NCBI GenBank assembly: GCA_024305405.1
Contig: JAKNDB010000065.1
Span: 558,001 to 622,000 of the forward strand
DNA length: 64,000 nt
Direction of reading: 5' to 3'
Source of the DNA: Dirofilaria immitis
Taxonomy: Eukaryota > Nematoda > Chromadorea > Rhabditida > Onchocercidae
A model generated the notes under the pieces. That model did not search any database. It was given only the letters and a program-made list of their open reading frames with translations, and had not been told where the DNA came from. A program made the translations under genes and the position numbers. The first letter of the stretch is position 1. Each line of letters starts with the position of its first letter. This document shows, in pieces, positions 10,572 through 23,370 of the stretch.

Positions 10572-13500
10572 AAGTAAGGAGAAAAAAAAGAAATAATGAG
10601 CAATTCACTATAGATCAAATCATCTATTCTCTCCAATAGCAATTCAGATAAGGCGTCCCACATATTGACTTTTGCTTGATTTACTGCTTTGCTTGATTGA
10701 CTGATTTATTGATTTGATTCGGAAATCGTCATAAAGAGATCTGAAACTATAATTCAAACAGAATATAGTTTCTTTTTTTTGAGTAGAGCGATAAACGGAT
10801 AACTAATTTATTCAGCTCATAGAACTTCGATTTTTATTTTTGTTCTCACCATATTCATTTATCACTGTTTCGGACAGAAAAATGCTTTAAATTTTATATC
10901 AAGAAAATATTCAAATATAGAGCAACAGCGCACCTCATATCATAATCATTCGTCATCACACATTAACCGGCATCATTAATAAAAATCATATCTAGTAAAT
11001 ACTTAAAATCTCTTATCGATTGATTGATTTGCAAAAATTCCTATCCCTCTTCAAGAAATTATAAATTTAAAAATAGATCTTATCATAAGATCTTTTGATT
11101 ACTTTTCCTGGGAGAAATCATTCACATAAAATATGAAAAATCTCAATCATTCAGTAGGAATGTTATCCATAAATTTCTGGTATTCGCTTTGCTGATTATT
11201 TTAAGACTAATTTATGAGAATTTCTGCATGAATTCCTTATAAAAAATAATAAGTCCATGCAAGAAAAGATGTAAGAATTTTTCATTTCCCTATATCAGTA
11301 TGAAATCGAATTCATATCTTCACAAATCTGAACATTAATTTTGAAACTGTTAAAAAAGTTTTCTTTTTGCAATGATCAAACTTTACAAATTAAATAACTC
11401 AGCTATGGAATATCATCAGTTTAAAAATTCGGAATTTCCTACAACATAACTGGTAGATTTATTCGGAAAAAGATAAATAACGAAACTAGAACAATATTTT
11501 TCAAAATAATTTAAAGTGAAAAAATTTTAACCTTGCAAAATCATTCTCTGACGTAAAACAAAATTATTTCGTAAAATTCGGCAATTTCTCTATTCAACCA
11601 TGCTTCGCTTTTTCTTGAGAATTAATGCTGTCTAACTGATCGGTTGGACAATTATATAATGTTCAGAAATACTTCAAGATAAAAGTAAAGATTCAATAAG
11701 ATTTATTATGATACCTACGAATTCTGCTAGTGATTTCGTAAAAATTACAATAAATAACTTTATCTTTAAGCTACATGACAACATTCGATACTTCAAAAGC
11801 TAGAAAAAAAGGAAAGCAATAATTATAATCCTTGCATACGAAGAAATGAATTTTTCTCAGAACAAAGAAGGAAATAACAAATATTGAAGATTCTAACAAC
11901 TATTTTGAACAAATACAGTTAATTCATAAGAATGACAAATAGAAAAAATACAATCGATTTAATATTTACAATCTCTCGATTCTTCATGGCATTTTCATTC
12001 TGGCAACATTTCCAAGTCTAAATATTTATAAAGTGAACTTTCGAAAGACAAGTTCTAGTACTATGCCATAAGAAAAGTTAGGATGAATTGGAGGATTTAA
12101 AAATTCAAAAAATTTACTTCGCATAAAATCCTTTTGTTTTTGCAGTAAAATTATAAAATACGAAAACGAAATATCAAAAGTGAAAAAAAAATTTATGAAC
12201 CAATTAAAATCTCTGCGAAATATTTCAGATAACCATTTGAATTGATTCATTCAATCAGTGATTAAAAAAATATTTTAGATTTATCCAACTTTTCAAGCAG
12301 TATGTCTTTCTATTCTTTGTTTTGCTTCTGCAATGTATCTTATTTCTTTATGAACAAAAAAAAATGTACAATTTCTGCAAGATAATTTCACAATTGTTCA
12401 TTTTTCAAAAGATAGGCCAAAAATATTGAGCAATTTCTACTAGAAGTTTCCAAAATTATTTGAAGAGAAAAAGGGTAAGAATATGGAATATAATTTAATT
12501 AGAAAAGCATCCCAAAAAAATTTTCAAAATTATTCTCATCAATTCTATGAAGTGAAAAGAAATAGGAAACTTTTTTAAGACGTCACATAACTATTCATAC
12601 AGCTAATACTACAATTTTTAAAGAACCTGCACGAATTGCAATTTTTTTACAGAATGCTGAAAATACTTCAGAATCGATATTTGCTCAGTAACACATTTTT
12701 GTCGAACAAATTCTCCCAACGTGTACCATCACTGTTTTTTCATGCCTCCTTTTCGCCATATTATCAAACCTTCTGAAAACTATTCATTAACTAATTAATG
12801 TAAGTTTCATTTTTGTTATAAAATGCGACACAATTTTAAAGGATTCCAGACAAATAATTGAATCCTTTTTACACATATTAGATAATATTAAAATAGAAAC
12901 TAATTTAAATAACGCAACGGTCGAAATATATTTGTTAAAAAAAAATATTATCACGATGATAATATGCACGTTACGGATGGATAACATGAAAACCTCAGAA
13001 TCTGCTCAAAAGCATTACATATAAAATAGCAAGATAACGTACGTGGAAATATTTTACGTTGTTTAAAATGTTTAAAATTAAGTGCGATAAATGTGAAAAA
13101 GTATTATCACGATGATTGAAATTCAGAAAGTAATTGCTTCACGTAATTAATCTACGTTTGTATAAATAGTGAAAAAATTACAGAAAAATTAAATTACTTA
13201 CAAATCACGCATACGTTATTGTGCCAGTGATCGCACGTAGCAGAAGGCATGAGTGAAATATTTCACTCGCTATTCTGAAGCGCATAATCAGACGATTTAA
13301 AGGAAAAAGAATGGTTTAGTGATTTGAAGAACCAACGAAAAATAACCTAGTCAAGAGAAATGATCAATACACACTCTCAAGAAATCTTTGAGGTTAACAT
13401 TAGGACGAGTTTCTCCTTAACCTCTAGAAAACTTCGGCATTCATAAAGCGTGAAATTCGTAATGAGCAAAAAGATTGTACGCAACATTTTGTTTTGGATG

Positions 13501-13734
13501 ATAGAATCTATGAATGAATACAAAGAGGCTCGTCCACTTCATCATTTTCTCTCAATTGCTTAAGTTTCCTCATAGGCTGTTGCTAAGGTTAAAAGATTAG
13601 GGAAAGCGAGGAATATACATACCTAAAATGATGCTAGCAACAATGGCCAATAATATCATCTTTAATTCTTTGATTATTATCAAGAATGCTAGTTTATTCT
13701 ATAATACCATTTTGGTATCCATTTCTGTAATTGT
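10572..13734. other. Intergenic AT-rich DNA, no gene seen
   Basis: About 3.2 kb between the start of the MBOAT gene and the protease 3' end. It is AT-rich with scattered short open frames (for example around 12.0-12.3 kb) that lack family similarity. The part 13.2-13.6 kb is somewhat less AT-rich and could hold regulatory sequence, but I cannot support a specific call. Confidence 0.55.
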
Positions 13735-13816
13735 TAGATTCCATTGCGATGATGGATGATGGAAGAGTTACTCATTAGATTCCATTGCGATGATAGATGA
13801 TGGAAGAATTGCTCAT
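13735..13816 (+). repeat. Tandem duplication, 2 x 41 bp
   Basis: Two adjacent units, 13735-13775 and 13776-13816, both begin TAGATTCCATTGCGATGAT and end CTCAT. They differ at three positions. Confidence 0.9.
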
Positions 13817-14598
13817 GTTCATTCACTTCAATGAAGCTTATTTTCACAGCTATATAGATAATGATGTGTATGAGCATATGTGCAAAGTAAAAGATGACCG
13901 CTTTCTTTTCTGAGAAATGATTAATTGATTGATTGATTAATTAGTTGGTTAGTTCATAATGGGCGGATGATAATTTTGCAAAACTTCTCTTCTTAGAGAG
14001 AAGAATTGTGGAATGATTTTTGGATCAACTAAGGATCAGCTTAAGCTAAGTGGAATTAGATGATGATTGATTCGACGTAAAGTTAATATCATTAAATTTC
14101 TTCAAAATAGAATGAATTGACTTTGATATTTAATTTCATCCTATAAAGTTAAAATTATATGAAATAGTAAGATTGTTATTCAAATATTATTCCATTTTAA
14201 CCATTAATTTAGTAAAAATTTCATTATTTTTACGTAAACTTTTCAATTGTAAATTTGTGAATTAAATTTAATTTTAACATTTTTAAGCAAATAATTAAAG
14301 AAAATAAAATGTTCAAAATAAGAAATTATTTCCTTTTTTCTTTTTCCCTCAATAAAACAATGCATTATCCAGAAATATACATATAAACATGTAAATATAC
14401 AAATACAATACAATACAATTATCCGAAGAATCATAGAGAACTTCTAGTATATTGTTTCGAATAAAAATGACTTCGAAAGAATCCATAATTAGTTAATCAA
14501 CAATATTTGATTGTATATTCGAATTTTTAATAAGATAATCGAAATCTATCAAATAACATGGTAAAATATATTGATGAATTTTGTTGTTCAAACATAAA
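13817..14598. other. 3' flank of the protease gene, no gene seen
   Basis: AT-rich DNA with short GATT/TTAG-type simple repeats near 13920. No coding sequence recognised. Confidence 0.55.
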
Positions 14599-14604
14599 TT
14601 TATT
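14599..14604 (-). terminator. Candidate poly(A) signal of the protease gene
   Basis: AATAAA on the minus strand about 100 bases past the protease stop codon. Confidence 0.45.
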
Positions 14605-14702
14605 TTGAAAAATTATCAATCTTCCAGAGGAAATGAAATTAACTCCAAAATGACGGATAATTTCTCACTTAAATGATCGATGATGATAAGAGTATGAGAT
14701 AG

Positions 14703-16901
14703 CTAAAGAATATCATTGTCATTAAGTTTTAGTAATTTCATTTGCGATTTCGCCCAACCAGCAATAGCACTAATCTTAGCATATACTCCGGGAATATTAT
14801 TCCGACCACATCCATGACCCCAACTGACCAATCCCTGTAGTTCCCATCGTTGATGCACATCGCTATAACACACTAATGGACCACCTGAATCACCCTGAAA
14901 AATTTTTTTATATCTTATTATTAATTAAGAAAGTTAGAAGATTTAAGCCAATTTATAAATAAAAGATATGTATATGCTTTAAATTTGCTTAGATATGGCA
15001 ATCTATCTTTGATCGTTATCGATATTATCATATCTCATTCAATTTTCAAGATAATTCTTTCTTAAATGAAACCTGACAAGCATCAGCACTACCGGAACCG
15101 GCACAAAACATAGATAATGGATCAACGCGGCCGAAATAATGCAAAATACTGTTACAAACAACAAGTGGTATGATTGGAACACGTATCTCACGTAGTTTCG
15201 ATGAAAAACTACCGCTTTCTTCTTGAAAACCCCATCCTATAACGAATTTTATCGATTTATGCGAAATTCCCGAAATTATAATAAATTCAGGAAATGATAA
15301 AAGTAAATAAATTCTCGATCAGTGATTTTTTCATTTTCTCTTCTCGATATTTCCCTTATAAACTCAATGAACAATAACTACTTGTACCAGTAACAATGCA
15401 ATTATCTCCTACTGATGGTTCCAATGTTGGCAAACATATCGGGAGCACATTTTCACTAAAGTTTAATTTTCCATGTAATCTAAATAAAGTTGCAATTGTT
15501 AAAAAGGTTGGATAGAATATTCTAATAATACGTTCAAAATTTTCGAATCATTGAATAAGAGCTGTTTTATCTGAACTTTAACCTTAATCAAGCATTTTTA
15601 TCTCTTCAACCTAAATATAAATATGTTACGGTTAAATATGTTAATATATTTTAAATTTCTGAAACATTCCAACAAATAACAAATAACATTCTTATTCTTA
15701 TCAATATCAGTACTAATTGTAAATTAATAGGAAGAATATTTTCACCGAGCGATGGCAATATCGAATGAACTTGGCATTAAAACATTGAATAATGGATGTA
15801 TTGAGATGTTCCGAATATGATAGCTTTTTCCGGAGCCAATTTCATGACCACCAATAAGAATCGTATAACGTGCCGGATTACGACTGAAAATGTTAACATA
15901 CCATTTGATTAGATCATTAATTTTGCTAAGAGAAATTTTGAAATTACTTTCTAATACTAATAAGTTTTCTAATGATATTTTCCTCGTAGAGATAGAAATT
16001 CAAAATTCAATTATCAACAATATTTCGGTTTCTTAAATAAGTCTCACTATATATTCGTTATTAGAATATATCTTAATGGATACGGAATAAAACTGAACCT
16101 TCGAGAGAAGCAATGTGCCGCAGTGATAACAATATCATCACTTAGTATTGCTGCACCACATCGATGAATCTTTGTCTCGGTGTAAATCAACTGTGCGTTC
16201 CAAGGCCATATATGCGGTGCTGATTCGTTACCTCCAACTACACGACGTTCGTTCTGCTGTAATATATATCCTCAGATCAATAAATCTCGGGCACTAAATT
16301 TCTGAGATATTTGCAAAATTACACAGAGCTAATATAAATACTGAACATATAAACAGCGAAATAGTATTACGATGTATTTTAATCTATTCGTACAAAATCA
16401 TAATATCCTCAATGTCTCGATTATTAATAAATAATAATAGAAGCAATGAAAACTACGGTAAATTTGATAAAGTTATGTTAGAAAAAAAAAAAGTATGATT
16501 TAGTCTGAACACATTTAACAAAAACCAATATAAGTAATATAAGATTATTTTATTTGTTTATAATTGTAAATTATTTATTTCTTATTACCAATTACAACTC
16601 TATTTATTGCTATCTATCAAAATTTTCTACTCCAATCTATTTGTTATAAATGAAACCGATAATAAACTATTAATCTTTTGGCATATAAAAACAAAACAAA
16701 TTTTTGCTAAATTATGACAAATAAGTCAAAATTTAAGCAAAAAAAGATAGAAGAAAAAAAAAAAAAAAAACATACAGTTACAAGTTTTCCGTTATCGATA
16801 AGATTGTTTAAATTATGAGAACGACCACAAATTTCAGCATTTTTTGGCTGTGAATTTACAAATTCAAATAGTAATAAAATTAATACTGGAAAATTTCGCA
16901 T
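14703..16901 (-). CDS. Secreted trypsin-like serine protease (S1A)
   Basis: Chymotrypsin-fold endopeptidase. Exons (minus): 16901-16776, 16256-16099, 15883-15746, 15479-15388, 15236-15073, 14894-14703; junctions are GT..AG, phases close, 870 nt, 289 aa, no frameshift. A signal peptide ([17 protein letters not shown]) is followed by a short propeptide with one Cys and an activation site QNERR/VVGG. The catalytic His is in ITAAHCF, Asp in FDIAIAR and Ser in [11 protein letters not shown]. The residue six before the catalytic Ser is Asp (SADACQGDS), the S1 pocket residue of trypsins, so cleavage after Arg/Lys is expected. [18 protein letters not shown] completes the domain. The start Met follows TTTGCAG by a few bases. 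There is no extra domain and no membrane anchor. The substrate cannot be told from sequence. Confidence 0.93.
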
Positions 16902-16909
16902 TTGAAAAT

Positions 16910-16916
16910 CTGCAAA
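16910..16916 (-). other. Putative trans-splice acceptor of the protease gene
   Basis: TTTGCAG on the minus strand, 8 bases upstream of the start codon. It marks the likely 5' end of the mature mRNA and supports this Met over the upstream in-frame Met codons in the long open frame that reaches 17075. Confidence 0.5.
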
Positions 16917-17892
16917 TAATTGAGTTTTAATTAAATAATATTTCGGATAAACAAATGAACTACATAGTAACTTCATTGCATATATTAAAAATGATGAAAT
17001 AGATTTGTCATGTTTCTTATCACCTTTATATTGTATACGGAAGATAATTAACTCACAAAAAAGATAGTAAAACATTCTAGAAAAATGAGTGAACTACTAA
17101 AATATGATCATATCAGGTAGGTCAGATATCTTTCTTTTCTCTTATTTTCTATTTAAAAGCACAAAATAAATGATAACATAATTCTGACTAGTATATTAAT
17201 TATATGTATATATATTATATTAATTATTACTAATATATATTAAATTTAATATTAAATATTCTACCACAAAATTTCTTTTAAATTATATTAAAATTGGTAT
17301 GCAAAACATGATTATTGAACTTAGCAAAAGAAAACAACGATTTACCATTTATCATTCTTAAATTAATTCTGCTAAATATGAAAATTTAAATTCAATGATT
17401 TGAAGCATTTATGTTAACAAAGCTTATTGCTTCAAACATCGGCAAAGTTAACGCAGATGAATTCCTCTTTATTGAACGGAAAATTTATGTAATAAAGGTA
17501 TATCGTAAAATTTGTTTTAACAATAAATATCAATTTTCATGTTTTTATATCTTCATTTCCTTTTCATGTCTTTGCGTGACCATCTGATTCTTGTGATTCT
17601 TCATAATAAGCATCAAATTTTTATCGTCGTTGTTTATTTAGGATTTCGCCTAATAAATAGCTAATGCTATTCCATATTGAAAGCCAAGTATTGTCGATAG
17701 GATTGTTTCGAATATACTCTCTGTACAAGTGCCGTAATAATATGAAGTGAAAATAATTTTTGCAAGAATTTTTAATGATTTGTACTAGTTGCATTTAATT
17801 AGCGTCAAATTTAATCTCTGTCATTTCGAGAGTCACATGTGAAATTCAGTATCCTTGAATAAAATGACATCACCGTAACCACTATAAGGATC
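16917..17892. other. AT-rich stretch, no gene seen
   Basis: Upstream flank of the protease gene. It includes an ATAT-rich tract near 17200-17260. No supported coding exon. Confidence 0.55.
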
Positions 17893-18112
17893 CTCCGGAA
17901 TACGATGGCATAATATTGTGGTGTTTAGTGAAGGATTGGTAAAAATTATCAAGGATCTTGTACGTAAAGGCAGTAAAATTTATGTTGAGGGTTCTTTGAG
18001 GACTAGAAAATATACTGATCAAAATGGCAATGAAAGATATACCACAGAGGTAATGCTGCAGAATGATAAAGAACATCAGACAGCAGATATACAGAGGGTG
18101 AAAAAACAATAA
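17893..18112 (+). pseudogene. ssb: Wolbachia-like ssb fragment (bacterial SSB)
   Basis: The open frame reads WHNIVVFSEGLVKII, then KGSKIYVEGSLRTRKYTDQN and GNERYTTEV, ending in a stop at 18110-18112. This is the middle to end of the OB fold of alphaproteobacterial single-stranded DNA-binding protein (EWHRVVxFxEGLV, GSxxYxEGxLxTRKYTDxxGxERYTTEV). The nuclear mitochondrial SSB of animals is different here. The N-terminal half of the OB fold is missing upstream, and the acidic C-terminal tip of SSB is not seen. With pdxH next to it in opposite orientation, the best explanation is DNA transferred from the Wolbachia endosymbiont. It cannot encode a full SSB. Confidence 0.82.
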
Positions 18113-18135
18113 CAAAATTCAATACATAACAAAAT

Positions 18136-18372
18136 TCAAACAAAAAAATTTTTCCAATTGCTCCTTGCAACAAGAGTATACCTAAATCTAGTATGCCTCC
18201 TATACTCACCTTCTTGCCAAAATTCAATTATTTTTGGAATCACGTAAAATCCTACCCAAAAAACAGGACAGGAAACTTGTATATCACTAAATTCCTTCTC
18301 TTTAACTTCGATATCTTGCTTGAAGTTTTCCCAATCTTCCAGAATGGATGATTCTGATGGAATTTCCAGTAG
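18136..18372 (-). pseudogene. pdxH: Wolbachia-like pdxH fragment (PNP oxidase C-terminus)
   Basis: Minus-strand frame: ILEDWENFKQDIE, then FWVGFYVIPKIIEFWQEGEY and RHTRFRYTL, ending in TGA. It matches the C-terminal FMN-domain part of bacterial pyridoxamine 5'-phosphate oxidase (WxGYRVxPxxIEFWQxxxxRxHxRxxY). The frame is closed upstream by TAA, so only about 78 residues of roughly 200 remain. The usual terminal WxxERLAP is altered to WKNFFV. The 3' ends of pdxH and ssb face each other 23 bp apart. It fits a nuclear Wolbachia transfer. Confidence 0.78.
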
Positions 18373-20226
18373 TTAATTGCAGTAGCCCGGTTCAACGATT
18401 CAACGACTTTATATTTGAATATGGAAATTTATAAGAGATTAAGAAAATTGAAAACGGAAAAATTTTCATCTCAGTTATTAAATCAAAAATCAGAGTAGCT
18501 CAAAAATCCAAAGACAAATAAATATTGCTGTTGATGAAGATCAGAAATGATCTGAATACACATCATTATTGATTGATTGACAAATTGATAGTAATTTGAT
18601 CTGAAATGGAAATAATTTACATCCAATAGCAGTTTTTGAAAAAAAAAATTGAAGTTGAAATGTGGATAAAAGCATCTTCATGCATTTGTCAACAGATACA
18701 TACTGAACAAATCAGATGTGATAAAGGTAAGAAAATAGTTGCATAAAAATTTTGATTTGAAAATTCAGACAACAACAAAAAAATGACGAAGGATTCGAAG
18801 TTATTACTTTGTTATCATAAGAACACATATAAATCGATTCATCAGGGTAAATTAATTAAGAAATTCATCGAAAGGAAAATTTGAATATGATGTGTAATAA
18901 ATATCTCAAAAACTTAATACAAAAAGATCGGCTGTAGAAATCGGATAGAATTATTAAAAATTTCTAAAACCAGCGTTTTGAAATTTTCAATATTTTCATG
19001 CTTCTATATAGGCAAATCCGCCTTTGAGGAATTTATATTACTATTCGTTCAACAGGTTGCCTATATTTTGTACGAATCTTAATTTTTCGAAGTAAAAACT
19101 TATCATTTAAAATTTCTTGGAATTTGTATAAAATTTCTATACTTTTATGCTAACAGATAGCATAGCATTCGTATTGATAATTTATTCTGATTTATACATT
19201 CACGTAATTTTACTTATTTTTCTCATTTCTTAACTAATTATTCAAATATTTTATTTTCATCAATTTTTGCAATAATCATTATTAATAGTTATTCGATGAT
19301 TTAGCGAGCATTTTAGGTTAGATGATGATTCTCAATTACGCTGTAAGATATACGCCAGTATACGTACTTTTTCATAATTATGCAAAAGAATAATTCTTTA
19401 GCAAAAAATAATACATTTACAAGAATGCTTAACATTAACTTTCAAATTAATATTCCACAATATTCCACAATAGCATTATCATTTCAATAATTCTTATTAG
19501 CAATCACTGTTGTGAATCTTTTGTAATCCAGCACTCGATATGAATTTCTTTATACTCCTTGTAGCACTAACTTCCGAGATTATGGAATTGTTTTTTTTTT
19601 TAGACAAACCCATAAGGAAGGATCGTTCCTAGAGAATATTCTAATGCTATTTGCTTAAAAATATAAAGATGAAAGCAGGATAATTTATTGCTATCTTATA
19701 TTTTAGTATTTTAAGTTAATTGCAAGACAAATGTGCATCAGAATTGCAAGCCATAATAAAAAATATCGAGATTGCTGCACCAAAAACTTGACCTTTAACA
19801 CTAGATTAGTAGATTGTTGTTATTTGGAAGACGATATAATGTAACACTACTGTTCACATTTCATTTGTTCATTTATATTCATCTTTCCTAAATGAAATCT
19901 CGTACATGTATACAGTAGCAGTATTCTTTCTTCATCTCATCATTGTGTATGCATATATGTAGTGAAGAATTCTTATACTTTTCATTGCAACAAGGTACAG
20001 AGAGTTGCAAACTTAAGTTCCAACTGTTGCCAATGATAAAATTCAACGACAATCTCAAATTTGAGTAATTGAATCTTAATATGATAAGTTTCATAATACA
20101 TTAATGAAACACAGCGATTATAATCAATCATATAATTTCAATGATATTAGTAAAATAAGTACTATGACAATAACATAATTTTTTTCAAAAAAAAAAGAGA
20201 ATACAAAAGGACACATCGGGATGGAT
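18373..20226. other. AT-rich stretch, no gene recognised
   Basis: No exon or RNA gene could be supported. Further degraded bacterial DNA next to the pdxH fragment cannot be excluded by eye. Confidence 0.5.
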
Positions 20227-20355
20227 TCAATCGACTCGTTTGAAGTAATGACTCTCAAATGATTTGGCATTTTGAACCCCTTCTTTCATAGGTGGTGACG
20301 CTGGTATACGGTTGTGAATATAAGAAATAGTGCTTTTGTTAGCTTGTTGGAAATA
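20227..20355 (-). CDS. Isolated last exon of an unassigned protein
   Basis: An open minus-strand segment preceded by a pyrimidine-rich tract and CAG would code 42 residues starting YFQQANKSTISYIHNR. It ends KSFESHYFKRVD and a TGA. Codon use and residue mix look like real protein rather than the AT-rich background. I do not recognise the family. No upstream exon could be tied to it, so the gene start is unknown. Confidence 0.4.
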   Translation of the reverse strand, partial: YFQQANKSTISYIHNRIPASPPMKEGVQNAKSFESHYFKRVD

Positions 20356-21746
20356 CTGCTCAAACACAAGGGCAGAGAAATTTTAGTTTACACCTTTTAT
20401 TATACAGTAAATATACAATATATACCCATTCATGTATAATTCAACAAAGGGAATTATGTCTTCTCTGATTTTCTAGTTCCATTCGCTATTTTAGCGACAC
20501 TCATCTTTCTTTTATCACAAAAATTTTTCGCAATTTATTTGCGACGATGTACGTTGTTTGTACACTATAATCGAATAGTACTATAGCTTTATTTGAAATC
20601 TCTGGTACATCAAAATTAATTACTTCAATCTCTTTGCAAAAAAGTAAAACTTCTCTGTCACTTCGTTTCGAATGTTTTATTACTTGGTTGAATATTTTTA
20701 TCGAATTTGTTTCTTCTTTGGTTGGTCCGACTGATTTTATTCGATCATTATATTTATTATAATATAAGGCGATATTATTTCGACTTTTACAATGGAAACA
20801 GTTGTGTCCTCTTTTCTTGCGATTAATTGTCGTATGTCCTGGTTAAAGACAATTTAGTAAGTTAAATACAAACAAAGCCGATTGCTTCGTTTTTCACCTA
20901 TTTATTGATTTATCAAAAAAATGATATTTTATGCGACAAATTTTTCGCAAATTCAAAAATTGACCTTTTATTAATTTTTAAAAATTAATAAAGAAATTGA
21001 AGTTTTACTTGGAAAAAGTCTTGCACGAGAAATTTTCAAAAAATCAATCCAAGTTGAAATTTAAAAGCTAAAAATAAAAAAGAACTTAAAACATTTTAAA
21101 AATTCAATTTTAACCAAAAAAGGAGAAAAACGATGAATTTAAATCAAAGAAAAAAATATTTTATCAATAAGGAAAAAAACTATTTAGGATAGATTATTTG
21201 AGCGAAACTTTTTCAAGTTCATTTTATCGAGAACAACTATTATGAGAAAAATTTACTTTTCCATAAATTCTAAGGAAAGAATAGAAAAGAAGAGGAAATG
21301 TGAAGAGAAAGAAAGAAATAAATTGAAATGAATGAAAGAAATACTATTTGAGTGAATAAATTTTTATGAAAATTCAATTTAGCGCTATTTCAGTGCTTTT
21401 ACAATGTATGAATAATAGCTTTTGGTAAAAGCAAAAATATTAGAATTGATTCCACAATGAAAATCAATGATCGATTTATTGCGATTGGATACGAAATTAT
21501 TGATCGATCAATCTGATCATCGGATACGGTTTCTAGATTTCAGATGATTTAATCATCGTTTAATATAACAATTTTTATAATGCTTTTACGTTCAGTTCAT
21601 CAATTATAATTTCTCATTTATTCCACTAATCTATTATTTTCTAATTTCATTTGCACTCTGAAATTGATTTTCGTTAGAAGAATCGGACGAAAAATATTCG
21701 TCCAGTAGTTAGATTATCGAACAATACAATACAGTGATGATGTAAT
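20356..21746. other. AT-rich stretch, no gene seen
   Basis: Upstream flank of the isolated exon. Nothing supportable. Confidence 0.5.
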
Positions 21747-21822
21747 ATAGAAAATAAAAATTAAAATTAAAATGGTTAAGTAGATTAATAGAAAATAAAA
21801 ATTAAAATGGTTAAGTAGATTA
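21747..21822 (+). repeat. Short tandem duplication, about 35-41 bp x 2
   Basis: Two units starting ATAGAAAATAAAAATTAAAA and ending GGTTAAGTAGATTA. The first has an extra ATTAAA. Confidence 0.85.
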
Positions 21823-22649
21823 CGGCAAGGATGACGAGTAATTCTGATAAAAGGAGATTCCGTCGAACGGATCTTAAGAATATGCATTGCCATTATATGG
21901 GTTGGATTTACAATAATATGCAAAATCTCATGACAAATGACAGAATTAGTTTCTTATCCAAGAGAAAATTGCAAGAGGAATTATTTTCTCAGACATAATT
22001 GTTTGAGATTTATAGGTTTTCTCATTATTATATGTAAAAAAAAAAAAAAGAATATAACCCTTGTACAATTTAAATATTGAACAGCTGACTATATAAGGCT
22101 TATTTAGAAAGTGATTTTTTTTACAATAAATTTTTAATGTAGTAGAACTAACAAAAAAATTGATGAACTCAATAAAAAAATGACCATATAGAATCATATA
22201 ATAGACAATATTAATCACTTCTTCAGAGATAATGAAGAGGAAATAGTTCAAAACATGGACAATTATATAAAACTACGCTTTAACAGTGCAGCTATATCTC
22301 GCCGAAAAGTATTATATATGATACTATTATTTGTGAGATCTATAAACAAGATCTTTAAAGAGTCTTCCACAAATATCTTTTCAGTGATATTTAAAAGTTT
22401 CGGTGGAAAAATGATAGTTCTTTTAAAATGAGTTCTCATTCCTACAGTTCCAAGCTTTTACCTCATCATTATTTCTTTTGGTTCTTTCGGACAGAAAGTA
22501 ATCAACTTTGCTATTTTGCATTCTATGTAAATTAGAATTTTATTCATATTTTCAAGTCATTAAAGACATTCCATGACATAAAAGAAATAAAATTTTTCGA
22601 TGTAGTAATTAAAATTATCCAGCTTAGTCATAAAATTTCAAAGCAGTAA

Positions 22650-23040
22650 TCAAAACAGCTACTGATATTGTCTGAAAAAACAATTCGTTAAAACATTGTG
22701 TCTAATGAGAGAAACAAAACTGAATTGAAACTATTTATTTGTTCAAGCTATTTAGTTTATTCAATAATTTAAGCAATTTATTTAAAGGATCGCTCGCTTT
22801 CAATTTCATCATACTAAACACTTTATAAAAATAAGAAAAATTGAAGGCATGATTTAGTCGTCTGGAACATTTTGTCAAATTTCCCGCTCCATAGTAAAAT
22901 TTTTTTATTTTTTACTGGAATAGTATTTCGTAGATCATCGCTGTTATTCATTAAAAATATAACTATAAACTGGATATCACTTGGTATAATTTTAATCATT
23001 AAGTTATGACATACGTCAGTTATATGCTGAAAAGACAATT
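22650..23040. repeat. Dispersed repeat D, copy 1 (matches 37590-37955)
   Basis: Shared blocks include AATTGAAACTATT, GTTCAAG, CATGATTTAGTC/CAAGATTTAGTC, CTGGAACATTT, TTTCCCGCT and AACTGGATATCA, all in the same order and orientation as at 37590-37955. Clearly related but diverged. No coding potential. Confidence 0.7.
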
Positions 23041-23370
23041 TTAGGAATACTTTAAGTTTCCGATCTAATAAATTAGCTTGTATGTAATACCTGAAATATC
23101 GTAAAAACCTTACCGCATGAAAATCAAAGATCTTGTAACATGAATAACAAAAAAACATGTTGTGGATTAGAATAATGCATGAGAACCTAAATGATGAAAT
23201 GAAATGAATATAATATGAAATTTATTTCAACTGCAACGAAAAAATTTTTTTAATCAATTAAATAATAATAAATAAAACACAAAAGGTAAAATAGCGCTCA
23301 CAGTTTTGAATATGAAATTATTTTCTCTATTGATATAGCTGTATTGCAGATATTATTTTTGACATATTCT

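Noticed and set aside
16707..17075. 122-residue open frame on the minus strand, the second longest reading frame in the middle of the window
   Set aside because: Only its inner part from Met at 16901 is used, as the signal-peptide exon of the protease. The upstream part is AT-rich background before a trans-splice-like acceptor, and the end is intron.
17893..18112. Nuclear mitochondrial SSB gene
   Set aside because: The segment TRKYTDQNGNERYTTEV is bacterial, and the neighbouring fragment is also bacterial.
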